In this document: positions 46,472 through 56,890 of the stretch, piece by piece
Layout: every line of letters starts with the position of its first letter
How positions within the stretch are numbered: position 1 is the first letter of the stretch
The notes under the pieces: generated by a model
What the model was told of the DNA's origin: nothing
The model's database searches: none
What the model saw: the letters and a program-made list of their open reading frames with translations, nothing else
Assembly (NCBI GenBank): GCA_949825065.1
Contig: OX463841.1
Location: forward strand, 22,766,916-22,830,915
Length of the DNA stretch: 64,000 nt
Reading direction: 5' to 3'
From: Odontocerum albicorne
Taxonomy: Eukaryota > Arthropoda > Insecta > Trichoptera > Odontoceridae
Program-made: the position numbers and the translations under genes

Positions 46472-46625
46472 TATAATAACATTTAATAATTCCACGATTA
46501 AGGGTAACCGAATAAAATAATACAGAGCAAATGAGGGATAGCAGGTGTCTCAAATTTCTTCTCATAACTGGATATAGAACATCCTTAAAATTGCAACTGT
46601 CTATATAATTTCCTGTGATAAATTG

Positions 46626-46675
46626 TTAATACTAGGGAAAACCTTTCCAGTTAATACTAGGGAAAACCTTTCCAG
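46626..46675. repeat. 25-bp tandem duplication
   Basis: TTAATACTAGGGAAAACCTT plus TCCAG, exactly duplicated at 46626-46650 and 46651-46675. Confidence 0.95.
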
Positions 46676-47129
46676 TTTATTTTGAATTCTCGGAAAAATT
46701 ATACAATAGTATTATATATCTTTGAAATATATTTAGAAGTTTGAAATATTTGTTCATTATTTTCTTTTCTAGGATTAAAATAAAATAATATTATACCAAT
46801 ATTTTATATTAAATTTATAGTAATGGTTACGAAGTCTAAATCAATTTTTGATCCAATGAAGTAGAATAGTTCTAATAAAATGAATATAGTTTTGCATTTA
46901 TGTGCGTTAATGTTGATATTTCATCATCAAATCATTTACTGAACAACTTTTATTGAGTTATTTTCTTCTCTGAAGTATTTGTTTTCTCCTCTCTCGTCGC
47001 ATGTTTCCATCCTGAAATAACTGTATTTGAAAACGTGGTAATTTCAGTATTATTTAAAAACTATATCAAACGTATTACTAATATACAGTGAAAAATGTGT
47101 TTAAAAAGGAAATATTTAAAAAATATATA

Positions 47130-47300
47130 CTCTTAGAGCAAGGAGAGCTTGTTTTGATTGACAACCATGCATTTGCAGTCATATTGCATTACCTGTGGGT
47201 TGACTTGAGACAAGAATGCCTAGCTCCTGTCTGTGCCACATTAAAAAGCAGTTGGGGGAATTTCCCCTATCGAGACATATTATCCTACATAATTAAAGAT
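47130..47300. other. GC-richer block with a Rel/NF-kappaB-type site
   Basis: A 170-bp stretch of balanced composition (TGACAACCATGCATTTGCAG, TGCCTAGCTCCTGTCTGTGC) includes GGGGAATTTCCCC at 47255-47267, an ideal kappaB/Dorsal-type consensus. A 72-codon plus frame covers it (47088-47306) but shows no domain. Candidate regulatory element. Confidence 0.4.
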
Positions 47301-47306
47301 CATTGA

Positions 47307-48574
47307 TTTCAGCAATCATTTTTTTTATTTCAGCTTTTTACTATATATTTTGTCAACTTTTGCGCATTTACAAAATTCACTTTTTTGTGTTGAATTAATT
47401 TTTTTTGGTTCATTTAATCGTTTCAATTTAACGAATTTTAACAAATCTTAAAAAAATCTTCATTACACGTCTTTTTGCGTTTTCAGTATAAAATAAATAT
47501 ATCGTGTCACACTAATGCATTAACAATAAAATTTATAGAATGTTTTTATTTATTTTACCCCAAAAATAGCATTTTTTTTAAATAAACACAAAATATGTTA
47601 CGTTTTAATATGGGTTCAAGTACATAACATAAGCAATATGTAACATAATTTATCTTTCAGCTGCTTCGTTATAATATTTTTCCTCAGACCGTTAGTCGTT
47701 AGTCAGTCGGAAATAGGGATTATCTAGTAAGAGAGTAAGCAGTTTTGTGAAACTATTGAAATCAACGGGTGACGTTCCTCTTCCTTTTCTCAGCAAGTTT
47801 TTATTGCAGTCTTTTTAGAACATCAAAACTTTTTGAATCAAAGGCAACTTTTTTATTTTGGTACGGATATAGCTTCTTACCTTGAAAATCTGGGAAGAAA
47901 AATTAAGATAAAACCTCTGTATTTATTAAGTACCTTGAGGCTTCACAGGAACCAATTTCGCGTTTATCGCAACTGACGTGAAGTTATTTAGTGTCTCTGA
48001 GGAGCAGTATCTCTTTTCCATCCTAGAACTTTTAAAATTACCTGGCAGACATATTTCCTGCAGTGAGTCAAATTAAAAGAAATTTGTTGTAAATAATCGT
48101 TTTCGTGCTAGTAGTTCAACGATGTATTTTGAATTAAAATGAAAAAAATACAAATATAGGCGTAAATATGCTGTTTGTTTTCACTTTTTTTTCATGACTT
48201 TTTTTTGTAAGTTTGATTTATCAAAATGTATAACGGTTAGCTGGTAAAAAACTTTGCTCGCTCATACCATGAATTACATGAATTTATTCGATCAAATAAT
48301 CAACGATGAATTAAGCCCTACCTTAATTGCTCAAAGCGTACTATCAAGCCTAGTTTAGACTCTTGAATAATATCCGACTTTGTATTAGAAGGAAATATTT
48401 ACCATTATATTTCAATAAGTGTTATCAAAAGATATTCCTTCTGTTAATTCCTTCATTATTTTGCAATTGTTTTCTTTCACTCGCCATAGTAAAAAAGTGA
48501 TATTGATATCTCGACTCATATATCAAACATGGCAAGTACTCGTAAGATCTTTAAGTTGAATTTATTACATTTTC
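47307..48574. other. Noncoding interval
   Basis: No gene recognised. A short duplication CCGTTAGTCGTTAGTCAG occurs near 47690. Confidence 0.45.
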
Positions 48575-48778
48575 GTATTATATTACATTTTATTTATATA
48601 AACGTGATAACCTGGTGCGCTTATTGATATGTGGCAATCTCTTTCGACTAACCGAAAAAATGTTAAACAGGCCTAAGAATGTCAAACTGGTATCCTTTTT
48701 TAAAGATCGCCGACGGGAATCGTAACATATCTATCATTCCTTGGTCGGAATACAAACATGTTATCAATTAGGCTTCGG
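48575..48778 (-). repeat. SINE-A copy, diverged
   Basis: On the minus strand: TTGATAACATGTTTGTATTC (head), TACGATTCCCGTCGGCGATC (B-box region), then a tail with CGAAAGAGATTGCCACAT and AATAAGCGCACCAGGTTAT. The tail is recognisable; the head is eroded. Confidence 0.7.
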
Positions 48779-49609
48779 AAGTCGTCCCCAAGAATCAACT
48801 TTAAACATGTTATTCAAAAGTTTTAAATCACTTGTCCTTAAATATCTACATATCGATGATATTTATTTGTATCTTTTTTCAAAACATGGATTAACACATA
48901 TTTTTTTTGAGTTCGAAAACATTTACACAAAATGAAATTAATAAATCATACTGCATTCATATCCAAGAAATGTTTTTAAATATACAGGATGCTGTTATGA
49001 TAATCAACTGTGAAAAGAGATTGAAAATCCATCTGTAAATAATATGAAGAAATACTCAAACAAATATTGAGATTTATTAACAAACATCGAGATCATATTG
49101 CTTCCAATGGTACGTTTTTATTATAAAACATCGGTATTCTTTAAAAATATGGTTTAAAACGGGGAAATAAAGGAGCCCTGCTCCATAATCGGTTTGTTTA
49201 GGATATGTTTGTTCATCGAACACAGTCCGTGAGTGGGTATGCAAGTCATCAGCTAAATATCTTCTGTTTCTTTACCTCGCTTTACTTTTAACACGTTTTT
49301 TTGTTTGCCCAACCTGTTTGTGCCACCACGACTTGTGTATTTACATGACATTTTGGAAAACAAATGAGTACACGATGTTGTAAGCCTTTTATGACAACTG
49401 GTTGCTTGGCCATACTTATAAAGCCTCTTTAGGTACAATTTTAACGTTTTTACTATAGAAAACGATGAAGCGTTTTTAAGTACATCTTTTATACTATTCG
49501 ATATACGATAAAATTATTAAGAATAAAATATCATTTACGTTTTGATTTGAATATTTTAAGATTTGTATTTAATGTCTTCGATCTTTAACTTCATGATTTA
49601 AAATATCAT
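48779..49609. other. Noncoding interval
   Basis: A+T-rich; short frames without motifs. Confidence 0.4.
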
Positions 49610-49620
49610 GTATACATGAT

Positions 49621-50225
49621 TAGATATGTTTCTATCAAACCGTATAGACGCTAATGTCCTGTTTGAGTAGATTGGGTTTAACTAAACGTTTATACATTAG
49701 ATATGTTTCTATCAAACCGTGTAGACGCTAATGTCCTGTTTGAGTAGATTGGGTTTAACTAAACGTTTATACATTAGATATGTTTCTATCAAACCGTATA
49801 GACGCTAATGTCCTGTTTGAGTAGATTGGGTTTAACTAAACGTTTATACATTAGATATGTTTCTATCAAACCGTATAGACGCTAATGTCCTGTTTGAGTA
49901 GATTGGGTTTAACTAAACGTTTATACATTAGATATGTTTCTATCAAACCGTGTAGACGCTAATGTCCTGTTTGAGTAGATTGGGTTTAACTAAACGTTTA
50001 TACATTAGATATGTTTCTATCAAACCGTATAGACGCTAATGTCCTGTTTGAGTAGATTGGGTTTAACTAAACGTTTATACATTAGATATGTTTCTATCAA
50101 ACCGTATAGACGCTAATGTCCTGTTTGAGTAGATTGGGTTTAACTAAACGTTTATACATTAGATATGTTTCTAACAAACCGTATAGACGCTAATGTCCTG
50201 TTTGAGTAGATTGGGTTTAACTAAA
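49621..50225. repeat. 77-bp satellite array, about 7.9 copies
   Basis: Units start at 49621, 49698, 49775, 49852, 49929, 50006, 50083 and 50160, each beginning TAGATATGTTTCTATCAAAC. They are almost identical. One diagnostic site (CCGTATAG versus CCGTGTAG) gives the order A-B-A-A-B-A-A-A, and the last unit has an extra T-to-A change (CTAACAAACC). The last unit stops after TTTAACTAAA. High identity implies recent amplification. Confidence 0.98.
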
Positions 50226-50401
50226 TTCAATACAGGTATTTTTCGTACTTTTTTCAAATGTAAAAATAAAAAAGTTTTCTTTAAGTGGAAATAATATAGT
50301 CCCATCGTATGAAATAATCGTACTGACGTAGAATATTTACATTAATGTATTTATTTTAATAAAAGATAATAATTTAGCCATTATATAAAACATGGTTTAC
50401 T

Positions 50402-50810
50402 GACCTCCGTGTAGTCCATTTAACATACTCGTACTGACGTCGGTGGCTTTGTTGATAAGACTCATGTCTTCCAGCTCGAGGCATACGCGTAGTTACGGGA
50501 TCGTACTGACGTCGGTGGCTTTGTTGATAAGACTCATGTCTTCCAGCTCGAGGCATACTCGTAGTTACGGGATCGTACTGACGTCGGTGGCTTTGTTGAT
50601 AAGACTCATGTCTTCCAGCTCGAGGCATACGCGTAGTTACGGGATCGATTAACGGTGGTAAACAAATTTTATTAAAAAAAGGGTTCAAATATGGTTTACA
50701 CTTAAAACTTGTTATATATAATACCTATCTGATTGATTATAAGAGATTCATGCATGGCAATAAACCCGCCAGGTTGTACTGTGTATACAATGAAATTTTA
50801 ATACAATACA
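50402..50810 (+). repeat. SINE-A copy with triplicated tRNA-like head
   Basis: Begins GACCTCCGTGTAGTCC. It then carries three 72-bp head units (50431-50502, 50503-50574, 50575-50646), each with GACGTCGGTGGCTTTGTTGA, TAAGACTCATGTCTTCCAGC and TCGAGGCATAC. A body follows, then the LINE-like tail with CATGGCAATAAACCCGCCAG and GTTGTACTGTGTATACAATG. 72 is a multiple of three, so open frames with 24-residue repeats arise on both strands; they are not genes. Confidence 0.85.
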
Positions 50811-50974
50811 ATTCTTTTGAGAAACACCTTTTTTAAACGTTGGTTTTTTTCTTAGTGTTTTTTTTTCAATCCTTTGAATATAAAATATCACAGTAATTCA
50901 TAGAATAAGTAGTTGAAAAAATCAATTAACTCAAAAATGTGAAACCAATTTCATTAAATATTTTCTATATTATA

Positions 50975-51445
50975 CAGGGCGTCGCATAAAAATATATCCA
51001 CAATTTAATAGGTGGTCAGTTGCTGTTTTTTGTTTTGTTTCAGATTTAACCGTTGAGAAATAATTGATGAGACCAGACTAAGTTTTGAACAAAGAAAGTT
51101 TATTTTGAAGTGCTACTGGAAGTACGAACACGCGGTAGTAGACTTTTTCTTTTGGGAATTTCTCAAGAATAAAGTTTATGCTAAAAAACCTGAAACCATT
51201 GATGAGTTACGAGTAGCCATTGAAAGAGAATGTGCCCAAATACCAAATGAAATGATTTTCGGTGTTTTTGATTCCGTTGCTTCGCGTTGCCAGCAATATC
51301 CAGACCAGAATGGTCATCAGTTTGAAAACAGGTGCTAAGTATAAAAAAATGTAGTTTATTGTGAACGTTGAAAGAGAACTGTATGCTAATAAATAAAGAC
51401 TTTATAATCATTCAAATTGTGGATATTTTTTTTTACGACAACCTG
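50975..51445 (+). mobile_element. Tc1/mariner-superfamily deletion derivative, 471 bp
   Basis: The ends CAGGGCGTCGCATAAAAATA (50975) and, inverted, CAGGTTGTCGTAAAAAAAAA (51445) both run on through TATCCACAATTT. They form ~33-bp imperfect terminal inverted repeats flanked by TA dinucleotides, the Tc1/mariner target. The interior keeps a fusion of the first and last parts of a transposase frame. The catalytic middle is deleted, so it is non-autonomous. Confidence 0.85.
51078..51338 (+). pseudogene. Internally deleted Tc1/mariner-type transposase
   Basis: The frame starts with an N-terminal-like FEQRKFILKCYWKYE. It then jumps straight to the C-terminal motif VVDFFFWEFLKNKVYAKKPE, then TIDELRVAIERECAQIPNEM and the Q....NGHQFEN tail, found in a large group of insect ITm transposases. 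The fusion stays in frame and open for 87 codons, ending TGC TAA-like at 51338. The catalytic triad is lost, so no transposition activity is expected. Confidence 0.8.
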
Positions 51446-52675
51446 TATAAGCTTCATATACGAAAATTGATTCGTGGCAATTCGAAAATATTCGTTCATT
51501 TTACATTAGCTCTTCTACATTAAAGTCCGTAAAATATGGGTTTTGTAATGTTGGACATTTCAAATTATACAAATTGTGCCACGCTTAATTACAACTATAG
51601 TATCTAGGTGACATTACGTTCTTGATGGTTTTCCATTTTATTTACTCACGCCAACGCAACGCACTCAGTGCGAAATATATTTATGAGTTCAGTACATAAA
51701 ACCGTATTTATAGCTTTTCACAACAAACTACTTTCATTGTGAATAGTCACTAGGAATCTTGCGTTAAAGTACAACTAGTTAAAATACATCCCACTTAAAC
51801 TTCTCAAATAGTTAATTATATCTTAAGAACTTATAATGATCAACGAGAAATTATACATTTCTTCAACTATTCAGAATCACTCATGAGAAATAATCATTCG
51901 AGATGGCTGGAGAGTCTTAAAATCAACACATCATATTATTAGATTAATAGATATCGTTTCTCGAATAAATGAATGATACATTATCGTTAAATCGATCGAG
52001 AAATGAGATTTGACATCCAATAACTGTATTTTAGTCAAATAATTTCAATTGATATTTTAAAAACATTCATTGCCTACGAATAATGTCTTCTTTTTGTGCT
52101 AAATATATATTTTTTCGAGAATACACAAAAATGTGCGTTTTCAAAATAAACGGAATATGAAAGTATCTAGTGGTGTAAAATAGTTGGGATAAATTTAATT
52201 TTCTTAGAAACAATCTTATAAATATTTTTTTTGCGTACAGTTTATTGGAAATCTTCATTGTTATCAACGTTACAACCTGAGACGAACCTCGGCTGCTGAA
52301 CGATTAGTTGTTACTTGTCACTATCACACAAATCAAGACGGCACTTGATCACATCATTCAATCTGTGTTTTGGTTTATTCACTCTTATATTAGTTATATT
52401 GGGTCGATGGTCTTTTTAGTTTTAGCATTGATGTTTACATACGATGTAAGTAGATGTCCAAGTAATTACGGTGTAAAGAAAACATAAATTTGATTATAAT
52501 AGCTTCATAATACTGTTGTTTAATTTTCGTAATTTACCTTTAACCGAGTTTCTATTTTCACCTTAATAGGAACTTTGATTTTATTTCATTTTTCACAATT
52601 ATTCAATCAATCGCCTTTTACTTTTACATTTTATTATCTGAAAGGAAGGATTGATTTTAAAATATAAATCTATAT
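51446..52675. other. Noncoding interval
   Basis: No gene recognised. Confidence 0.45.
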
Positions 52676-52937
52676 GAAATACGACTTCCGTGGCCTAGTT
52701 TGTAAGACGCTTGTCTCCTAACCCGGATAATGCGGGTTCGATTCCCGTTGGAACCCAGATTTATCAAAAATGATTCCAGTCTGATTTTCACTTAAGGCCT
52801 CTTTGACATGTTTTTGGTTGGTTGAAAGATATTGCCACATGGCAATAAGTCCACCAAGTTGGACTATGATAACTATAGTATATACAACGAAAGTGTAATA
52901 CAGTAATACAATACATTCCAACACATAGAAATACGAC
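52676..52937 (+). repeat. SINE-A copy, best preserved, with 10-bp flanking repeat
   Basis: tRNA-like head: TTCCGTGGCCTAGTTTGTAA (A-box region), GACGCTTGTCTCCTAACCC, then GGGTTCGATTCCCGTTGGAA (B-box). The body has GATTCCAGTCTGATTTTCAC. The LINE-like tail has GGTTGGTTGAAAGATATTGC, CACATGGCAATAAGTCC and ACGAAAGTGTAATACAG, then AATAC repeats. GAAATACGAC occurs at 52676-52685 and 52928-52937, consistent with a target-site duplication. This copy is the reference for the family here. Confidence 0.92.
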
Positions 52938-53310
52938 GGAATTAACATTTATGTATCAAACATTTCATGATCAATAAGTTTAACATAACATGTAGTCAAA
53001 TCTCAGAGGCTATGAATTACCACACCATGTGAACGGATCAGCTGTGTGCGAAGAAAAGTGAGAGTCATTCACCGGCACCGCCCGAAGCCAGACCAACAGT
53101 TGTTGTAGTAAATGGCGTAGTGTAGGCAGTGCATCGAGCCCTACACTCTTGCTGCACTTGCTGCCTTACCCACTTACTCACGCCTCGAGTGAGATCCCCG
53201 GTGCAAGGTTTCCGCCGTTATAACGGAGGTGCACTCGATTTCTTCGACGGTGTACTCAATTTCTTCGGTGGAGAAGCATTCGATTTTTCAATGCAGATGC
53301 ATACGATTTA
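52938..53310 (+). other. GC-richer segment with 21-bp degenerate repeat
   Basis: 53030-53310 is more GC-rich than its flanks. GGTGCACTCGATTTCTTCG, GGTGTACTCAATTTCTTCG and GGAGAAGCATTCGATTTTT are three diverged 21-bp units. In one frame they read GALDFFD, GVLNFFG, GEAFDFS. The frame (53129-53311) has no recognised family. Confidence 0.3.
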
Positions 53311-55309
53311 GTCGATATCGGTTCACTAGATTTATTTTTTGTGCCATGCGACATTTATAGAATTCAAGTTTCTTGAATCTTCAGAAAGGTTACTCAATTC
53401 GTTGAAGAAGGTTTTTAATGCGACCAATAGAGAAACTGGTTTTGGGTTTGAGATTTATTTGCTATATACAGTTTTTTTTTTGATAAATGTGTTTCTTGGC
53501 TGACAACTAGTAAATAATTTATAGTTAGCACACAGAAGTAACTTTTTTATCTTCACAAAAGTAATAAAGAATGACAATCTCAACATAAATATTTGTTTTT
53601 ACAATGGTTCAATACTCATATCTAGCCAGCCAGTTCGTAAGAAAATCTAAAGCTTCATCAGTAAATTGTATTATTTTATGTTACTTTTTAAATGTATCTA
53701 TGAAAAAGTGACTCATTTTTTTGTAAAGTAAAATGTTCTAAATTTTTTCTTCTAATAGTGTCATGTAAGTTATAATTACCTCACACTTATTATGCTTGTC
53801 TTGTTAATTACAACATCTCATTTATAACATTTACACAAAGTAAACGAACTTTGAAATCAAAGTCTTATAGGACCAAACATTTGATTCAAATTGTTTTCTT
53901 AATATTTTCATATGACAATTAGAGATGAAACAAAAAGTACAAACAATTTTTCGTGTAAAACATACATTTTTTAAGCACGTGCTAATGTTTTTATTCATTT
54001 TATCTCTATCGATTTAACCTCAAAATAACGTCCATTTTTGTGTAATCAATCGTTAAAATTAAACATGTCAAAAAATTACTATACGGAGTAGCATTATGTC
54101 TGTCGTTCTTGACTATTTTCTAATTTTTTTATTTTAAATACAAAAGGTCTTCAGCAAATTAAGTTTTTTATAATAACTAAAAACTAAGAACTTTACAAAC
54201 TTCCAAATTTCCTTTGAATTGTGATATTTTTTCTCTGATAATTGGGAGTGGTACTTAAGTGGTCTAGACACATTGCAATATAAGAAAAGATCCAAAACTC
54301 AAATCAAATTTCCCCGTCAAGTCACTGTACAAATTCAGATAAACTAATAATTTGTGAAAATATTAAATCGTATGATACCTTGTTGCAAAAAACAACTCTT
54401 GTTAGATTATGCAAATATATTTTAAGCAAGAAAATATTTTGATAAAAATATCTGGAAAATCATAAATCCTCAACGATAATCAATCAATTCCGACGCATTT
54501 TTTTAAAAAGTACAAAAACATAAATTTAAGAAAAAAATATGGAACTTATGAATAAAAACGTCATACTAATCCATTATAAATAGTATAATCGTCTTAAATA
54601 TCATTGATTGCGTACGATACTGGATGAAAATTGAATAGATAATATACAATACTTTGTTCGAATATATCGTATTTGACCAAGTGCGTGCAATTGTTACATC
54701 GTGTTTAGTTGGCTCAAATATTATAATAATTTGTAGCGATGTAGTAATCCGATACCAACAGATTCTCCGTGATGGAAACAGGTTGTATGCGTGCGCTAGT
54801 GAAATAATTGTACACCGTGTCTCGAAGTACTCGTATTTACCAAGGACTCGGGTTCTTACGCAAAGCGGTTTCCCGTGAGTATGCGTACGTATTATGACAG
54901 AGGCTTGACCAGTATTTCGCGTGCTCGGGTGGACAGCCTCTATCATCGAGCGAAGCGGGAACTTAGATAACTCATTTTAAGCTTAAAATAGTTTCACTAT
55001 ATTTTTAATAAAGTAACTTAATTTGTATTATTGTACAACCAAATTAAATCCCCCAGTTAACTTCAATAAACTTTAAAAAAACATTTGTTAACGAGACATT
55101 TAAAAACTCGTACATTTACGCGTAATCTTAGATAAACTACGAGTAGTTAACGATTTGCACGACGCTATTATTGACATAAAATATTTATTATGGTGCAATA
55201 TTATACATACCAACTAAAGGAAACGATATCACGTAGTATTTGATTATGTGTTTATTTTAACTTGGCGATAAAGTTATGCCCTCATTTATTATTCTGTTGT
55301 ACTTTGAAA
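53311..55309. other. Noncoding interval
   Basis: No gene recognised. Frames on both strands at 54566-54946 overlap one another and lack motifs. Confidence 0.4.
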
Positions 55310-55620
55310 AAACAATGTATGACAGAATAACGAATGAGCATATCAAGAAAGAATGCGGATTGAAAGAAGATGCAGTGATTAAGAGGAAAATAGGAGTATT
55401 GTAATTGTATGGCTACACAGAATAAGTTAATGATGAAAGATTTACAAAAATTATTTACACGCGTAGCAAAGAAGATACGATAAATTTGGAGCCGAGGTAT
55501 GTGACACGATCATATTTTGAAAGGCCTTTTAAGAGTCAACATAATGAAGTGCATGATGGGTGGCAAAATAAAATGAATCAAGATTTGTTCTCCATGTCTA
55601 CCTCAACAGGAACATGATGG
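55310..55620 (+). pseudogene. LINE C-terminal relic
   Basis: Reads YDRITNEHIKKECGLKEDAV, then after shifts LYGYTE, VNDERFTKIIYTRSKEDT. This fits the DR.RNE.I...CGLKEDV...I..G.LRWFGHVERM...R..K.IY tail of LINE polyproteins. Broken by stops and shifts. Confidence 0.6.
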
Positions 55621-55870
55621 ATGATGATTAGGATAAATTTGTTGTTTTTTGCAAATGATAATGAATATTTTGCGTTTCATGTGTTTTATCTGAAATATTT
55701 TTAGGTCCAGGCGATTTAGTTGTATCATTCGACTTGTTGCTGTATTATCTTGTAACTGTTTCATGGAACAGTTTGTCTTTATAACTTGAAATCAAACGTA
55801 TTTAAGGTTATTTAAAAAGGTTTATATTTTGGTTAGTCTTTAACTTTTTTAGATTACAAAAACTTAATTG

Positions 55871-55920
55871 TATAATGCCTTTCTGACCAGAATTTTATAA
55901 TGCCTCTCTGACCAGAATTG
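55871..55920. repeat. 25-bp tandem duplication
   Basis: TATAATGCCTTTCTGACCAG plus AATTT at 55871, repeated at 55896 with two changes. Confidence 0.85.
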
Positions 55921-56510
55921 AATTCCTCTTTTTATAGTTTTACTCAATTTGATGTAATTCTGAATTTTAGGTAATTTTATTTTATAATAAGTGGAAATTT
56001 ATTTTATAACCCGATGCAAAATAGTAGATTTATTTAGTTAATAATAAGAAATATGCTTCAGAATATTGTTTTTTTTTTAAATAATGTAAAAAATTGGCGT
56101 TTTATTAATAAAGTTTGGCTGATTTTCTCATATTCCTTCCTTAGTCTCGATTCACAAGTTAATGAAGTATAATAAAGTATCCAGTTTAACTGGTTGTAAT
56201 CAATAGTGATCTATTATATTAAACTCGTGCTTGAATGTCATTTTACTGAAGTGTCAAACTAAATTATTCGTACTCAAATGGCACGGGACTTTATAATTAG
56301 TTCGGAGAAAAGAATAACAAATATTCATAGCAATTTAATTAATTAACGCTGACTAGTTATTGAATATTTGTCAAGAACATATTCTCACAAAAATATGATA
56401 ATATGGAATACTTTTAATTGTTTTCCTTTATCAATTTTGTTAAAAACATGTTCATAAAAATCTAGTGGTTTTAAGTCTCGAACATTTTTATATGATACAA
56501 AAAAAAAGAA
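55921..56510. other. Noncoding interval
   Basis: A+T-rich; nothing recognised. Confidence 0.45.
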
Positions 56511-56722
56511 TGTTCGGGTGATTGTCCGTCTTTTTGGGGTTCGTGGGCATGTGCTCATGTATATGTTTATGGATTTCGTGGGGATGGATAGTCATTTGAA
56601 TGATTTATGCGACCACGTAACTTGCTTCATTTACTTTTGTCTGGTAGGTTGGAAAAGATTGCCACCTGGCAATAAGCCCGCCAGATTGTATTTGCAATAA
56701 AATTGTTAAATAAAAAAAAAAG
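56511..56722 (+). mobile_element. 5'-truncated copy of the 42-46 kb LINE (3' UTR only)
   Basis: From TGTTCGGGTGATTGTCCGTC to GCCCGCCAGATTGTATTTGC plus an A-rich tail, it matches the minus strand of 42362-42560 with only a handful of differences. A9-GAA just before the insertion (56499-56510) and A10-GAA after it (56712-56725) could be a target duplication, blurred by the poly-A tail. Severe 5' truncation is normal for target-primed reverse transcription and shows that the family has moved. A 60-codon frame here is not a gene. Confidence 0.92.
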
Positions 56723-56730
56723 AAAACACC

Positions 56731-56890
56731 TTTTTACCAACCAGGGAGGTGCGGGTTCGATTCCTGTTGAAATCCATTTTTTTTCAAATGGGGGTTTTAC
56801 TTAAAGCCACTTCAACATATTTCTGGTTGGGAGGAAGAGATTGCCACTTGACATTACGCCCAACAAGTTGTATTGTGTACAATACAACAA
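56731..56890 (+). repeat. SINE-A copy, head truncated, directly behind a LINE tail
   Basis: Starts TTTTTACCAACCAGGGAGGT, then B-box GCGGGTTCGATTCCTGTTGA, a body with ACTTAAAGCCACTTCAACAT, and tail TTCTGGTTGGGAGGAAGAGA, TTGCCACTTGACATTACGCC and AACAAGTTGTATTGTGTAC. It begins about 8 bp after the LINE copy's A-rich end. Confidence 0.85.

Noticed and set aside
46177..46565. LINE ORF1 in the minus-strand frames upstream of the enzyme
   Set aside because: The frames are short, hydrophobic from T runs, and lack gag-like zinc knuckles or RRM features.
49621..50225. CRISPR-like array
   Set aside because: The 77-bp units are contiguous and identical throughout with no unique spacers, and the window is eukaryotic.
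50374..50688. Repeat protein with 24-residue units
   Set aside because: It results from a 72-bp (3 x 24) tandem duplication of a SINE head; open frames occur on both strands for the same reason.
52681..52760. Functional tRNA gene at the SINE-A heads
   Set aside because: A- and B-box-like segments are present, but the acceptor stem does not close and the sequence continues into a SINE body and LINE-like tail in every copy.
56518..56700. 60-codon gene
   Set aside because: It lies wholly inside the 3' UTR of the truncated LINE copy and is mirrored by the untranslated 3' UTR at 42.4-42.6 kb.
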